A DNA stretch of 18,404 nucleotides from the NCBI GenBank assembly GCA_045538755.1, contig JAZQEC010000022.1:1-18404 (forward strand), written 5' to 3'. The position numbers were made by a program, and so were the translations under genes. Numbering within the stretch: position 1 is the stretch's first letter; each line of letters opens with the position of its first letter. Under the pieces are notes generated by a model that did no database searches, had not been told where the DNA came from, and saw only the letters and a program-made list of their open reading frames with translations. Positions 1 to 8,767 of this stretch are shown here, in pieces. This stretch comes from UBA1738 sp045538755 (GTDB lineage: Bacteria > Bacillota > Clostridia > UBA1381).

Positions 1-780
1 CACGGACTAAATGTTTGGTATGAGTTTTATGAAAAAAGAAAATGGCTTTTTGACTATTTCAGACTTCAAAAAAAGTGCATATATTCTAAAATAGATGCAA
101 TGGTAGGTGTAAGCGATAAAGTTACAGACCGCTTTTTAGAAAAAATCAAAGATGTACCTGCATATACAGTGTATAACGGCGTAAATCTTGATTTGTTCAA
201 GTTTAAAGAACGAGATTTTTTAAAAGATGAAAAAATCAAGATTTTAATTGTTGCAAACTTAATTGAGCTAAAAGGTCACGATTATTTAATAAAAGCAATC
301 CAAAAAGCAAAAGAGAAGGGGATTGAAACTGAGCTTACCATAGCAGGCAGAGGACCGCTTGAGGCGGATTTGAAGGCTCTTGCGAAAAATTTGGGAGTCT
401 CTGAATATGTGAAATTTACAGGCTACATAGAATACGAAAAAATCGCCGGACTTATGCAGGAAAATGATGTGTTTATAATGCCGTCATATTATGAGGCACT
501 GGGCTGCGTTTACCTTGAGGCGATGTCTTCGGGAATGATTGCAGTGGGTGTCAAAGGTCAGGGAATTGACGAAATTATTGATAATGAAAAAAATGGTTTT
601 CTGGTTGAGCCAAAGAGTGTGGAGGATATTTTAAATGTCCTCGAAAAAATAAATACCAAAAGCGTAGATGAACTAAAAGCAATCAGCAGAGCTGCGACAT
701 ATACAGCACAAAAATATAATTGGGATATGTCGGCAAGTACGTTATTAGAGGTATACAAAAGTTTGGAGGAGAAAAGATGA
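1..780 (+). CDS. Glycosyltransferase family 4 (GT-B), 5' truncated by window edge
   Basis: The reading frame is open from base 1, so the first in-frame ATG (100) is internal and the N-terminal domain lies outside the window; about 259 residues remain. Seen: a GRGP nucleotide-contact motif, and an E-x7-E motif inside a segment reading SYYEALGCVYLEAMSSG, followed by a GGNGF-like 'NEKNGFLV' segment. These are the donor-sugar and nucleotide binding signatures of the C-terminal domain of GT4 (Glycos_transf_1) retaining enzymes. It presumably transfers a sugar from a nucleotide donor to a lipid-linked repeat unit on the cytoplasmic face of the membrane. The acceptor and donor cannot be read from sequence. 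The stop codon overlaps the next start (ATGA at 777-780), so translation is probably coupled to the LicD gene. Confidence 0.93.
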   Translation, partial: HGLNVWYEFYEKRKWLFDYFRLQKKCIYSKIDAMVGVSDKVTDRFLEKIKDVPAYTVYNGVNLDLFKFKERDFLKDEKIKILIVANLIELKGHDYLIKAIQKAKEKGIETELTIAGRGPLEADLKALAKNLGVSEYVKFTGYIEYEKIAGLMQENDVFIMPSYYEALGCVYLEAMSSGMIAVGVKGQGIDEIIDNEKNGFLVEPKSVEDILNVLEKINTKSVDELKAISRAATYTAQKYNWDMSASTLLEVYKSLEEKR

Positions 781-1577
781 GCAAATTTAATATTTGCGGT
801 GTAGATTTAGATGATATACACGCTGTATTAATTGAAATCTTAGATGAAATAGACAGAGTTTGTAAAAAGAATGATATCAAGTATTTTTTATCCGGAGGAA
901 CTCTGCTTGGTGCAGTTCGTCATAAGGGCTTTATCCCTTGGGATGACGATGTGGACCTTTGGATGACAAGAGAAAACTTTAAAAAGTTCAAAAAGGCAAT
1001 AAAGAAAGATTTGGATAAAAAATATTTTACCGAGGACTACTTTTCAAATATAAACTGCCCGCTATCCATACTTAAAATTGAAAAAAAAGGCACACGCTTT
1101 GTCGAGAAGGTTTTTGAGGGTAGCAATATTTCGCATTGCATTTATGTGGATATCTTTCCACTTGATAATATATTCTTGCCTTTATATAATATTCAAACTG
1201 CAATACTTATTAAACTGCAGTCTGTCAGGGATTTTAAAATAAGAAAAGACGGCAGAGAAAATGCATCTTTTGCAAAAAGAACTATTTATGGGATGTGTCC
1301 ATTGGTTCTTTGTAGAATGCTCACCGAGTTTACCATCAGGATTTTTAACATATTTCCGCTAAAACTTATGAATCAGCTTTCTCATAGAGGAAGGTACTGG
1401 CCAAAATTTGTAAAAAGTGAAATAGAGGACTTGATTGAGATTGAGTTTGAGGGTAAGATGTATCCTGCGCCGAGAGAGTATGATAAAATTTTAAAGGAAT
1501 GCTACGGTGACTATATGGAATTACCACCTGAGGAAAAAAGGGAACCATCGCATGATATAGTAGAGTGCAAACTTTAA
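777..1577 (+). CDS. LicD-family phosphotransferase
   Basis: 266 residues starting at ATG 777; the frame is open upstream to 720, but GGAGGAGA at 766-773 fixes the start at 777 and gives a 4-base overlap with the upstream gene. Residues 37-60 carry the LicD signature: SGGTLLGAVRHKG followed by WDDDVD, the aspartates being the metal-binding/catalytic set of this nucleotidyltransferase-fold family (PF04991). LicD proteins transfer phosphocholine, or in related members other phosphodiester-linked groups, from a CDP-activated donor to a surface glycan. The next gene resembles LicC, the enzyme that makes CDP-choline, which supports a choline-like substituent. LicA (kinase) and LicB (transporter) are not visible here, so the actual substituent is inferred and could differ. 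Confidence 0.9.
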   Translation: MSKFNICGVDLDDIHAVLIEILDEIDRVCKKNDIKYFLSGGTLLGAVRHKGFIPWDDDVDLWMTRENFKKFKKAIKKDLDKKYFTEDYFSNINCPLSILKIEKKGTRFVEKVFEGSNISHCIYVDIFPLDNIFLPLYNIQTAILIKLQSVRDFKIRKDGRENASFAKRTIYGMCPLVLCRMLTEFTIRIFNIFPLKLMNQLSHRGRYWPKFVKSEIEDLIEIEFEGKMYPAPREYDKILKECYGDYMELPPEEKREPSHDIVECKL

Positions 1578-1602
1578 TTACATAGTGAAAGGAAAGGTTA
1601 TT

Positions 1603-2319
1603 ATGAAGGCTATAATTTTAGCAGCCGGAATGGGAACAAGAATCAGCCGCTTTATAGATGAGCGGCCTAAATGTATGGTTGATATAGGCGGGACAACGCT
1701 TATACGCTATACCGTAGATTTACTGAGAAGTAAGGGTATCTCGGAAATCGTGATAGCGGTTGGGTATAAGGCTGATTGTATTCGTACAGAGCTTAAGGAC
1801 TGCTCAGTAGAGTTTGCATATAATCCGTTTTTTGATGTTACAAACGGGATTGCGTCTATGTGGTTTGCAAGAGATTACTTAGGTGATGAGGAAACTATTG
1901 TTATGAGCGGTGATGTTTATCTTGAAGGCGAGATAATAGATAGGCTAATTGCGATAGAAAATGACCCGGTACTTTTAGCAGACTCAGGACGAATAATTGA
2001 GGCGGATTACAGATACAATTACGAAAACGGAATCCTGAAAAAGTATGGTAAGGATTTATCAGTAGAGGAAACTACCGGTGAATGTCTTGGAGTTGCAAAG
2101 CTTGGCAAAAAATTTGTTAAAAAATATAAAGAGCATATGCTGGAGATGATAAATGTTCAGTGCCATTCGGTATGGTGGGAAAATGTTCTTTATGATATGT
2201 CCGAAAAAGAGGATATTCACATAGCCGACGTCAAAGGATGCTTCTGGGCAGAGGTTGATTATGTTGAGGATTATAAACGTATCTTAAAATATAGAAAAGA
2301 AAAGGGATATATTAAATAG
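1603..2319 (+). CDS. LicC-like nucleotidyltransferase (putative CTP:phosphocholine cytidylyltransferase)
   Basis: 238 residues from ATG 1603; an in-frame GTG at 1585 is possible, but the purine-rich AAAGGAAAGG at 1587-1596 sits correctly for 1603. The protein begins with the pyrophosphorylase loop AAGMGTR (7-13) followed by PK at 22-23, and has an MSGD metal-binding aspartate near 104. Overall architecture, including an SMWFARDYL segment near 85 and a C-terminal 'EVDYVEDYKRIL' ending, follows pneumococcal LicC rather than the longer glucose-1-phosphate thymidylyltransferases. LicC makes CDP-choline from CTP and phosphocholine. Lying directly after licD it probably supplies the LicD donor. A different CDP-alcohol or a sugar nucleotide product remains possible; substrate specificity is inference. 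Confidence 0.82.
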   Translation: MKAIILAAGMGTRISRFIDERPKCMVDIGGTTLIRYTVDLLRSKGISEIVIAVGYKADCIRTELKDCSVEFAYNPFFDVTNGIASMWFARDYLGDEETIVMSGDVYLEGEIIDRLIAIENDPVLLADSGRIIEADYRYNYENGILKKYGKDLSVEETTGECLGVAKLGKKFVKKYKEHMLEMINVQCHSVWWENVLYDMSEKEDIHIADVKGCFWAEVDYVEDYKRILKYRKEKGYIK

Positions 2320-2331
2320 TAGGAGAACTCT

Positions 2332-3240
2332 ATGAGAAAGATTAAGTGGCCTTGCGAATATGATTTTGCATTTACAATCGTTGATGATACCGACGGTGCT
2401 ACTGTGAAAAACGTAAAACCGGTTTATGATTATCTTTATGAAAAGGGATTAATAACCACAAAAACCTGTTGGGTATATCCTGTGCGTGACGAGGTTTATA
2501 AGGGCGAATGCTTAGAAGATGAAAACTATAAAGATTTTCTTTTGGAACTTAAAGAAAAAGGATTTGAAATAGGATTTCATAATGCCGGCTCAGGCGCGTT
2601 TAAAAGAGAAGAAACAATAAATGCCTTTGAAAAATTCAAGGATGTTTTCGGCGATTATCCCTATATTCATATAAATCATTCAAATAATACTGAGAACATT
2701 TATTGGGGAAGCAAGCGTTTTTCAGGAATTGTCAAATGCCTTTACAAGTTAAAAAGAGGTCAGATTAAATCTCTTGGAGACGACGAGAAAAGTGAGTATT
2801 TTTGGGGTGATATCTGCAAAAAACACGTAAAATATATAAGGAACAGAACCTTCAACGGAATAAATACCTTAAAGGAAGACAGCAGGTTGGTTTATAGAGA
2901 AAAGGGAAAAGAAAAATACTCAAATTATTGGTTTAGCTCCTCTGATGGTATGAGGCTAAAACCGTTTCTTAAGCTTCTAACCAAAGAAAATATTGACAGA
3001 CTGGAAAAAGAAAAAGGTCTTTGCATCGTGTATACGCATTTTGCCTATGACTTTGTAGATGAAAACGGGAACTTAGATGAGAATTTCAAGAAGACAATAG
3101 ACTACATAGCATCAAAAAACGGGTGGTTTGCACCTGCAGGGGAAATTCTGGATTATGTCCTTGGCGACAAAGAATACAAGCCGTCTAAACTTTATGAGTG
3201 TATAAAGGACATAAAATGGCTTATTGGAAAAAAATTTTAA
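2332..3240 (+). CDS. Polysaccharide deacetylase-like (NodB/CE4 fold) protein
   Basis: 302 residues, ATG with an AGGAG site 7 bases upstream. Residues 14-22 read FTIVDDTDG, matching the first NodB motif (paired Asp: base plus metal ligand); H83 lies at the end of the strand 'GFEIGFHNAG', and H113/H116 appear in 'HINHSNN'. A late 'YTHFAYDF' resembles the C-terminal NodB histidine motif. The spacing is not the textbook H-x3-H, so this is a divergent member. No signal peptide or membrane segment is evident, suggesting a cytoplasmic enzyme acting on a nucleotide- or lipid-linked sugar rather than on finished cell-wall glycan. Its position just after the LicD/LicC pair suggests it edits the same glycan. 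N-deacetylation is the family prediction, not shown. Confidence 0.7.
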   Translation: MRKIKWPCEYDFAFTIVDDTDGATVKNVKPVYDYLYEKGLITTKTCWVYPVRDEVYKGECLEDENYKDFLLELKEKGFEIGFHNAGSGAFKREETINAFEKFKDVFGDYPYIHINHSNNTENIYWGSKRFSGIVKCLYKLKRGQIKSLGDDEKSEYFWGDICKKHVKYIRNRTFNGINTLKEDSRLVYREKGKEKYSNYWFSSSDGMRLKPFLKLLTKENIDRLEKEKGLCIVYTHFAYDFVDENGNLDENFKKTIDYIASKNGWFAPAGEILDYVLGDKEYKPSKLYECIKDIKWLIGKKF

Positions 3241-3258
3241 TGAAAGGGCTAGGTTGAT

Positions 3259-4296
3259 TTGTTAATAAGTGTTATTATTCCGGTTTACAATGCTGAAGAA
3301 TATTTAAAAGAATGTTTAGACAGCGTTTTAAATCAAACCTATACAAATTTAGAAATAATATTGGTTGACGACGGCTCTTTAGATAACTCCGGCAGAATAT
3401 GCGATGAATATGCACAAAGTGACAGCAGAATAAAAGTTATCCATAAGGAAAACGGAGGTGTAAGTGTTGCCCGAAATTCCGGAATTGACGCATCTTCGGG
3501 AGAATTAATCGTATTTGTAGATGCTGATGATTATTTGGATGAAGCAATGATAGAAAAACTGTATAATGCGCTTGGGAATAATGATTTTTCTATTTGCAGG
3601 TTTGCTTATGAGTACAGCGACAAAACAGTTTTTTATCAAGAATATAACTTACCGCTTTTTATAAAAAAACCGTATTATTTCGAATATATAATGGCAGATA
3701 AATATAATAAAGCATATGCTGACAGAATTGTTTGCGACAAGATTTTCGGGTCCGTCTGCCGAACACTTTTTAAAAGCGAAACAATAAAAAATAATGAGAT
3801 AAGATTTTTAGAGGGAGTAAAAATTGCCGAAGACAGGTTGTTTTTGCTTGAATATTGTAGCTATTGCATCAGTGCAGGCTTTGTTGATGAATATCTTTAC
3901 CATTACAGAGCAGGGCTGGCAGAATCTGCCACGGCTGTATTTAATAAGTATCAGAAAAATCTTCATATAAGTCAAAAAACTTTGATTAAAAGGCAGATTG
4001 AATTGATTAACCTAAATAAACGGCTTAACACTAAGGAAAGAGAGAGCCTAACAGCATATTTAAAATTTAAGGCTTGCTATACTGTTACACTAAATGAGAT
4101 TTTGTATAATAATGATAATTGGCAGAAGAATTTAAAAATAATATTTCGTGACAACTTTTATAAAAAAGCATTAAAGCTTAGATATTTTAAACATATGTAT
4201 AAAGCCTATAATACTCCTGTAAAAACATTGATTTTGTATTTGATGATAAAATTCAGGATGTGGAGACTAATACGGCAAAGGCTTTGCAAAAAGTAA
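3259..4296 (+). CDS. Glycosyltransferase family 2 (GT-A)
   Basis: 345 residues. Classic GT2 N-terminus: VSVIIPVYN-type strand (3-11), VDDGS nucleotide-binding motif (36-40), GVSVARNSGI (67-76) and the metal-binding DADD motif (88-91). The C-terminal third is rich in Lys/Tyr and lacks clear membrane segments. The start is TTG 3259: in-frame stops at 3241 and 3250 leave no upstream alternative, and an AAAGGG/AGG stretch at 3243-3253 provides the ribosome site. It should add one sugar to the growing repeat unit at the cytoplasmic membrane face. Donor and linkage are not predictable. Similar in type to the second GT2 at 7754 but clearly not a recent duplicate. Confidence 0.92.
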   Translation: MLISVIIPVYNAEEYLKECLDSVLNQTYTNLEIILVDDGSLDNSGRICDEYAQSDSRIKVIHKENGGVSVARNSGIDASSGELIVFVDADDYLDEAMIEKLYNALGNNDFSICRFAYEYSDKTVFYQEYNLPLFIKKPYYFEYIMADKYNKAYADRIVCDKIFGSVCRTLFKSETIKNNEIRFLEGVKIAEDRLFLLEYCSYCISAGFVDEYLYHYRAGLAESATAVFNKYQKNLHISQKTLIKRQIELINLNKRLNTKERESLTAYLKFKACYTVTLNEILYNNDNWQKNLKIIFRDNFYKKALKLRYFKHMYKAYNTPVKTLILYLMIKFRMWRLIRQRLCKK

Positions 4297-4339
4297 TTAC
4301 AAGGAATGTGTACTAAAAACAAAAAAAGAAGGTAAAATT

Positions 4340-5392
4340 TTGAAAAAAATATTAATTATAACACTGTTTGGTTTAAAAAATTACGGGAATAGATTGCAGA
4401 ATTATGCCGCCGGTGAAATTGTAAAAAAACTCGGGTATAAGCCTGTTTCTTTATGTGTCGGCGAAAATGACAATATGTTTATTCACAGCTTGAAGGTAGT
4501 GAAAAGATATCTTTGTCACTATTTAGGAATCAGAAAATTTACATATAAGAAAAACTTTAAGAAATTTAACAGAAAGCATATCAAAACAAAGGTGGTTAGA
4601 TTTAATAAAATCTATACCGATAAGTTTAATAAAAAATATGCGTATGTGTTTTTGGGCGGAGACCAGATATGGGGACAATATCGTGATGAATACCCACGTG
4701 ATGACTTTTGGTTTGGCTCAATGTTTGACAAGGAAAAGCGTGTGACTCTATGTCCAAGCTTCGGCGGTACACGCATAAGACCAGAGGACGAAGAACTATT
4801 TAACAAATATTTGGGAGAATTAGAACATATATCCATAAGAGAAGAAACAGGAGCAAAAATCATAAAAGAACTCACAGGAAAAGATGCAACGGTTGTAATT
4901 GATCCTGTTATGGCTCTGACTGAGGAAGAATGGAAAAAAGTTTTTGATGAAAAAAAATATTCTAATGAAAATTATCTCTTGGGTTGTTTTTTGGGTGGAG
5001 AAGATGAATTTATTGAGGATAAAATAAGTGAAATTGCTTCAGGAATGGATATAAAAAAATTATATCACAACACCCCTGAGAGTGAAGAGGGACCTGATGG
5101 ATTTCTGTCTTTAATTTACAATGCAAAAGTAATATGCACAGACTCGTTTCATTGTACGGCATTTTCAATTCTTTTCAAAAAGCCTGTGATAGTTTTCGAC
5201 AGGGTTGGCTTTGATAAAACACAGACTACCAGACTTTTAAACTTGCTTGGCAAATTTGATTTGAGCGACAGGCATATTGACAAAATAGAAAAAACGCAGT
5301 ATTACATATGTAATTATAATCATATTGATGATATTCTGGAAAAGGAAAGAAAAACTTTCTATGATTTTCTAAAACTTAGTGTAAAGGACTAA
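4340..5392 (+). CDS. Polysaccharide pyruvyltransferase family protein
   Basis: 350 residues, TTG start at 4340 preceded by AGAAGG at 4327-4332. The N-terminus 'LKNYGNRLQNYA' (12-23), the central GGDQIWG (106-112), SFGG (140-143), 'ISIREETG' and the late 'TDSFHCTAFSILF' segment are the ordered motifs of the PF04230 family. Family members transfer pyruvate from phosphoenolpyruvate to form a ketal on a sugar of surface polysaccharides, adding negative charge. PF04230 also contains proteins with other or unknown roles, so pyruvylation is inferred from family and operon context. It is separated from the upstream gene by 43 bases, one of the larger gaps in the operon, with no obvious promoter. Confidence 0.87.
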   Translation: MKKILIITLFGLKNYGNRLQNYAAGEIVKKLGYKPVSLCVGENDNMFIHSLKVVKRYLCHYLGIRKFTYKKNFKKFNRKHIKTKVVRFNKIYTDKFNKKYAYVFLGGDQIWGQYRDEYPRDDFWFGSMFDKEKRVTLCPSFGGTRIRPEDEELFNKYLGELEHISIREETGAKIIKELTGKDATVVIDPVMALTEEEWKKVFDEKKYSNENYLLGCFLGGEDEFIEDKISEIASGMDIKKLYHNTPESEEGPDGFLSLIYNAKVICTDSFHCTAFSILFKKPVIVFDRVGFDKTQTTRLLNLLGKFDLSDRHIDKIEKTQYYICNYNHIDDILEKERKTFYDFLKLSVKD

Positions 5393-5397
5393 TAATT

Positions 5398-6927
5398 ATG
5401 ATTTCAAGAACAAAAATGACAGTCAGGAATATTTTTTATGGCTATGTACACAATTTGGTGATTTTAGCGATAAATTTTATATCAAGAACAGTATTCATAA
5501 AAACTCTTGGAACAACTTATCTTGGTGTTAATGGGCTTTTTACGAATGTATTAGGTGTTCTTTCATTTGCAGAACTGGGAATAGGAATTGCATTAAATTA
5601 CAATTTATATAGGCCTGTGGCAGAGGGCGATAAAGAAAAAATTAAATCTGTTATGAAGCTATATAAGACTGCATACAGATTTATAGCATTGATAATAGCA
5701 ATACTGGGAACTTTGCTGATACCATTTTTAAAATACATAGTGAAAGATCCTGGAGATGTAGGGAATATTACTGTATATTACGTAATTGCGCTATTTAATA
5801 CCGTGGCAGGATATTTAGTTTCATACAAGTTCAGTTTAGTTAATGCCGAACAAAAAAATTATGTAATGACTAATATAAACCTGATTGTAGGGTTGATTGA
5901 AAGAGTGCTTCAAATTGTTGTGTTAATTACAACTAAGAGTTTTTTGGCGTATTTGCTTATTGCAACCTTTGTAACAACAACGCAGAAAATTTTTGTAAAC
6001 AAATATCTGAATAAAATGTATCCATTTCTTCTTGAAAAGGATGTTAAACCACTTGAAAAAACAGAAGTTCAGGCAATTAAAAAAAATGTATTTGGCCTTG
6101 TGTGGCACAAATTTGGAGATATATGTGTACATCAGACGGATAACATTATTATATCTGCATTCATCAATGTAACAACGGTCGGCATTGTTTCAAACTATAC
6201 AATGATAATGACATCAATAAAAGGCTTTTTGAATATGATTTTTTCAAATGCAGTTCCAAGTCTTGGAAACCTTGTTGCGACAACTGATATAAAAAAGCAA
6301 TTCTCTGTATTTAAAATATATAACTTTATAGATTTTTGGCTGTACGGCTTTTGCAGTATTGCATTTTTCGTTTTAATACCGCCGTTTATAACCTTGTGGA
6401 TTGGAAAGGAAAACCTGATTGGAAGTCTTCCGTTTTTGCTTATATGTATTGACTTTTATTTTTCGGGTCAAAGGGTTTCGTTTTTAAACTATAAAACAGC
6501 ATTTGGTATTTACTATGATGATAAATACGTAGTATTGCAAGCAGCTATAATAAATGTTGTTGTATCAGTAATATGTGCGAAAATTTGGGGAATTACGGGT
6601 GTTTATATCGGAACGGTCGTAACAGGTCTTTACCAGAGTATAAGAAGACCGATTATTTCATACAAGAGAATAACTGGTGATAAAGTGTTAAATTATTTTA
6701 AAATGCTTTCTAAGTATTTTATCTGTGTTTTGGTACCGGGATTTTTCGTATATGTGATTTCATTAGTGCTTTTAAAGGAAGTTACATTTTTAAGATTTCT
6801 GGCAGTATGTATAATTTTGATAGTTATTGTGAATGGGTGGTTTTATGCCTTGTTCCGCCATACTGACGAATTTCTTTATGTTAAGAATCTTGTAAAAATT
6901 TCACGAAAGGGGAAAAGCAATGAATAA
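5398..6927 (+). CDS. Wzx-type polysaccharide flippase (MVF/MATE-like membrane protein)
   Basis: 509 residues, highly hydrophobic with roughly a dozen or more membrane-spanning stretches spread along the length. The N-terminal 'NFISRTVFIKTLGTTYLGVNGL' region and 'FAELGIGIALNYNLYRPVAEGD' are typical of the oligosaccharide flippase family (PF01943/PF13440 type). It should flip undecaprenyl-linked repeat units to the outer face of the membrane, which implies a Wzx/Wzy-dependent assembly route. No Wzy polymerase is present in the window, so it would be encoded upstream. The ATG at 5398 follows AAAGGA at the end of the preceding gene, and the gene's last 8 bases overlap the next coding region. Confidence 0.9.
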   Translation: MISRTKMTVRNIFYGYVHNLVILAINFISRTVFIKTLGTTYLGVNGLFTNVLGVLSFAELGIGIALNYNLYRPVAEGDKEKIKSVMKLYKTAYRFIALIIAILGTLLIPFLKYIVKDPGDVGNITVYYVIALFNTVAGYLVSYKFSLVNAEQKNYVMTNINLIVGLIERVLQIVVLITTKSFLAYLLIATFVTTTQKIFVNKYLNKMYPFLLEKDVKPLEKTEVQAIKKNVFGLVWHKFGDICVHQTDNIIISAFINVTTVGIVSNYTMIMTSIKGFLNMIFSNAVPSLGNLVATTDIKKQFSVFKIYNFIDFWLYGFCSIAFFVLIPPFITLWIGKENLIGSLPFLLICIDFYFSGQRVSFLNYKTAFGIYYDDKYVVLQAAIINVVVSVICAKIWGITGVYIGTVVTGLYQSIRRPIISYKRITGDKVLNYFKMLSKYFICVLVPGFFVYVISLVLLKEVTFLRFLAVCIILIVIVNGWFYALFRHTDEFLYVKNLVKISRKGKSNE

Positions 6928-7741
6928 CAGATGCACTGTTTTGGTATCATCCTGTGATAAATATGAAGATACATGGTATCCGTTTTTTAGAATTTTAGAG
7001 GACCAATGGAAAGACTGTCCTTATCCTATTGTGCTAAATACAGAATCAAAGCAGTTTTCATATAAGGATATGGATATTAAAACATTTAATTTTTATAAGC
7101 TAGGTAAAAATGTTCCATGGGGCAAAAGACTAATTAAAACGTTAAAAGCCATTGACAGCGAATACATACTGTTTATGCTTGACGACTTTTTCCTCCTAAA
7201 GCCTGTTGACCAAAAAAGAATAGACGAGTGTATGAAATGGATGGATGAAGATAAGGATATTGCTGTATTTTCTTTTTGGAGAACACATCAGCCGAATATA
7301 AAGGACGGAAAATATCCTCATTTTGAAAGACGACCTCAAAATGGCGAATACAGACTCAACTGTCAGGCAGCATTATGGAGAAGAGAAAAACTTATAAGCT
7401 ACATAAGACCGCACGAAAATCCATGGCAGTGGGAAATTTTGGGAAGCAGAAGAAGTGAAAGATATCCTGAAAAATTTTATTCTGCTATTGAAAATGAGCC
7501 GTATATTATGGAATATAGCATACTAGAATACGGATTGGTAAGAGGAAAATGGACTAAAGGCGTTGTTGATTTGTTTAAAAAATATGATATTGAGTGTGAT
7601 TTTTCAAAAAGAGGCTTTGTCGATGATGAAGAGGAAAAACCGAAAAATCATAATAAGAAAAAGCCAACGCTTATGCACCGTATTAAGTGCAGAATTAAGT
7701 ATACAAAAAATAAGATTAATGAATGGAAGTCTTTGAGATAA
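6920..7741 (+). CDS. Glycosyltransferase-like protein of unassigned family
   Basis: 273 residues, ATG 6920 inside the end of the flippase gene (8-base overlap), with GAAAGGGGAAAA at 6904-6915. The N-terminus 'VLVSSCDKYEDTWYPFF' and the motif FMLDDFFLLKP around 85-94 resemble a GT-A nucleotide-binding core in which 'LDDFF' would be the DxD-like metal site. A second feature is 'NCQAALWRREKL' near 154, and the C-terminal 50 residues are strongly basic, suggesting contact with membrane lipid or polyanionic glycan. I do not recognise a named CAZy family. Position between flippase and GT2 inside a polysaccharide operon makes a glycosyl transfer role the best guess, but this is context plus weak motif evidence. 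Confidence 0.7.
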   Translation: MNNRCTVLVSSCDKYEDTWYPFFRILEDQWKDCPYPIVLNTESKQFSYKDMDIKTFNFYKLGKNVPWGKRLIKTLKAIDSEYILFMLDDFFLLKPVDQKRIDECMKWMDEDKDIAVFSFWRTHQPNIKDGKYPHFERRPQNGEYRLNCQAALWRREKLISYIRPHENPWQWEILGSRRSERYPEKFYSAIENEPYIMEYSILEYGLVRGKWTKGVVDLFKKYDIECDFSKRGFVDDEEEKPKNHNKKKPTLMHRIKCRIKYTKNKINEWKSLR

Positions 7742-7753
7742 TTGGAGGATAAT

Positions 7754-8767
7754 ATGAATACACCGCTGGTAAGTGTAATTACACCTTGTTATAACGGAGA
7801 GACTTATGTTGATAGGTTTTTAGAGTCACTGTTAAATCAGACTTATGAAAATATAGAACTGATTTTTGTTAATGACGGTTCAAAAGATAGAACAGAGGAA
7901 ATTTTTAATTCCTATAAAGACAGACTTGACGAAAAATGTGCAAGGGCTATATATGTATATCAGGAAAATGAAGGCGTGGCACAGGCGATTAATAACGGTC
8001 TTAAATATGCACAGGGTGAATTCATAACATGGCCGGACAGCGATGATATATTATATGATGAATGTATAGAAAAAAAGGTACAGTTTCTCAGTGAAAATAG
8101 AGGCTGTGCAGGTGTGGTTACAAAAGGTAACAGGGTGCCTGAAAACAATATAAATGAAGTCATAGGCGAACTAAAAATTTCTCATAGCTTGCCGTTTGAA
8201 AATCTTTTTGAGAGACTTATTTTTGAAAAAAATGTATATCTTGCTCCTGTTGGATTTATGTTAAGAAGCGATTGCTTGTTTTCGGTACTAAAAAACAGAA
8301 GTATATATAATTCTCCTGGGGGACAGAACTGGCAAATGCTGTTGCCGGTTGCTTATAATTATAAATTCGGATTTATAGATGAAGTACTGTTTAGTTATGT
8401 GGTGAGAGATTCCAGTCATTCCAGAAGAGAAAAAGAGTATGAGGATAATATAAAGAAAACATATACTCATGAAGACTGCCTTGTTAACACCATAAAAACT
8501 ATTGATATGCCGAAAGCGGAAAAAGAAAAGCTGTACCATGATATTGGTATAAAGTACATAAGAAAAAGAATGAATATTGCAAAGCAGTTTTTGAAAAAAT
8601 CTGACGTGAATTCATTCTTTAGCGAGTTAAAAAATCAAAATTGTATATTAAAAGATGATGTCATTACATATAGGCGTATAAACAGCCCGACATATGACTT
8701 TATTTATAGGCTGATTTTAAAAGCCAAATCAATATTAAAAGGAGTGCTTAAATATGTTCAAAGATAA
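7754..8767 (+). CDS. Glycosyltransferase family 2 (GT-A)
   Basis: 337 residues. The frame extends upstream to a TTG at 7742, but TTGGAGGA (7742-7749) is the ribosome site itself, so ATG 7754 is the start. GT2 hallmarks: VSVITPCYNG (6-15), VNDGS (39-43; Asn-Asp in place of the usual Asp-Asp), 'GVAQAINNGL' (74-83) and DSDD (95-98). A 'GGQNWQMLLPVAY' segment further on occupies the position of the acceptor/QxxRW-type region of GT2 enzymes. It should add a sugar to the repeat unit; specificity is unknown. The gene's 3' end overlaps the start of capE by 14 bases, tying it to the UDP-FucNAc genes; a FucNAc transferase is possible but not shown. Confidence 0.91.
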   Translation: MNTPLVSVITPCYNGETYVDRFLESLLNQTYENIELIFVNDGSKDRTEEIFNSYKDRLDEKCARAIYVYQENEGVAQAINNGLKYAQGEFITWPDSDDILYDECIEKKVQFLSENRGCAGVVTKGNRVPENNINEVIGELKISHSLPFENLFERLIFEKNVYLAPVGFMLRSDCLFSVLKNRSIYNSPGGQNWQMLLPVAYNYKFGFIDEVLFSYVVRDSSHSRREKEYEDNIKKTYTHEDCLVNTIKTIDMPKAEKEKLYHDIGIKYIRKRMNIAKQFLKKSDVNSFFSELKNQNCILKDDVITYRRINSPTYDFIYRLILKAKSILKGVLKYVQR

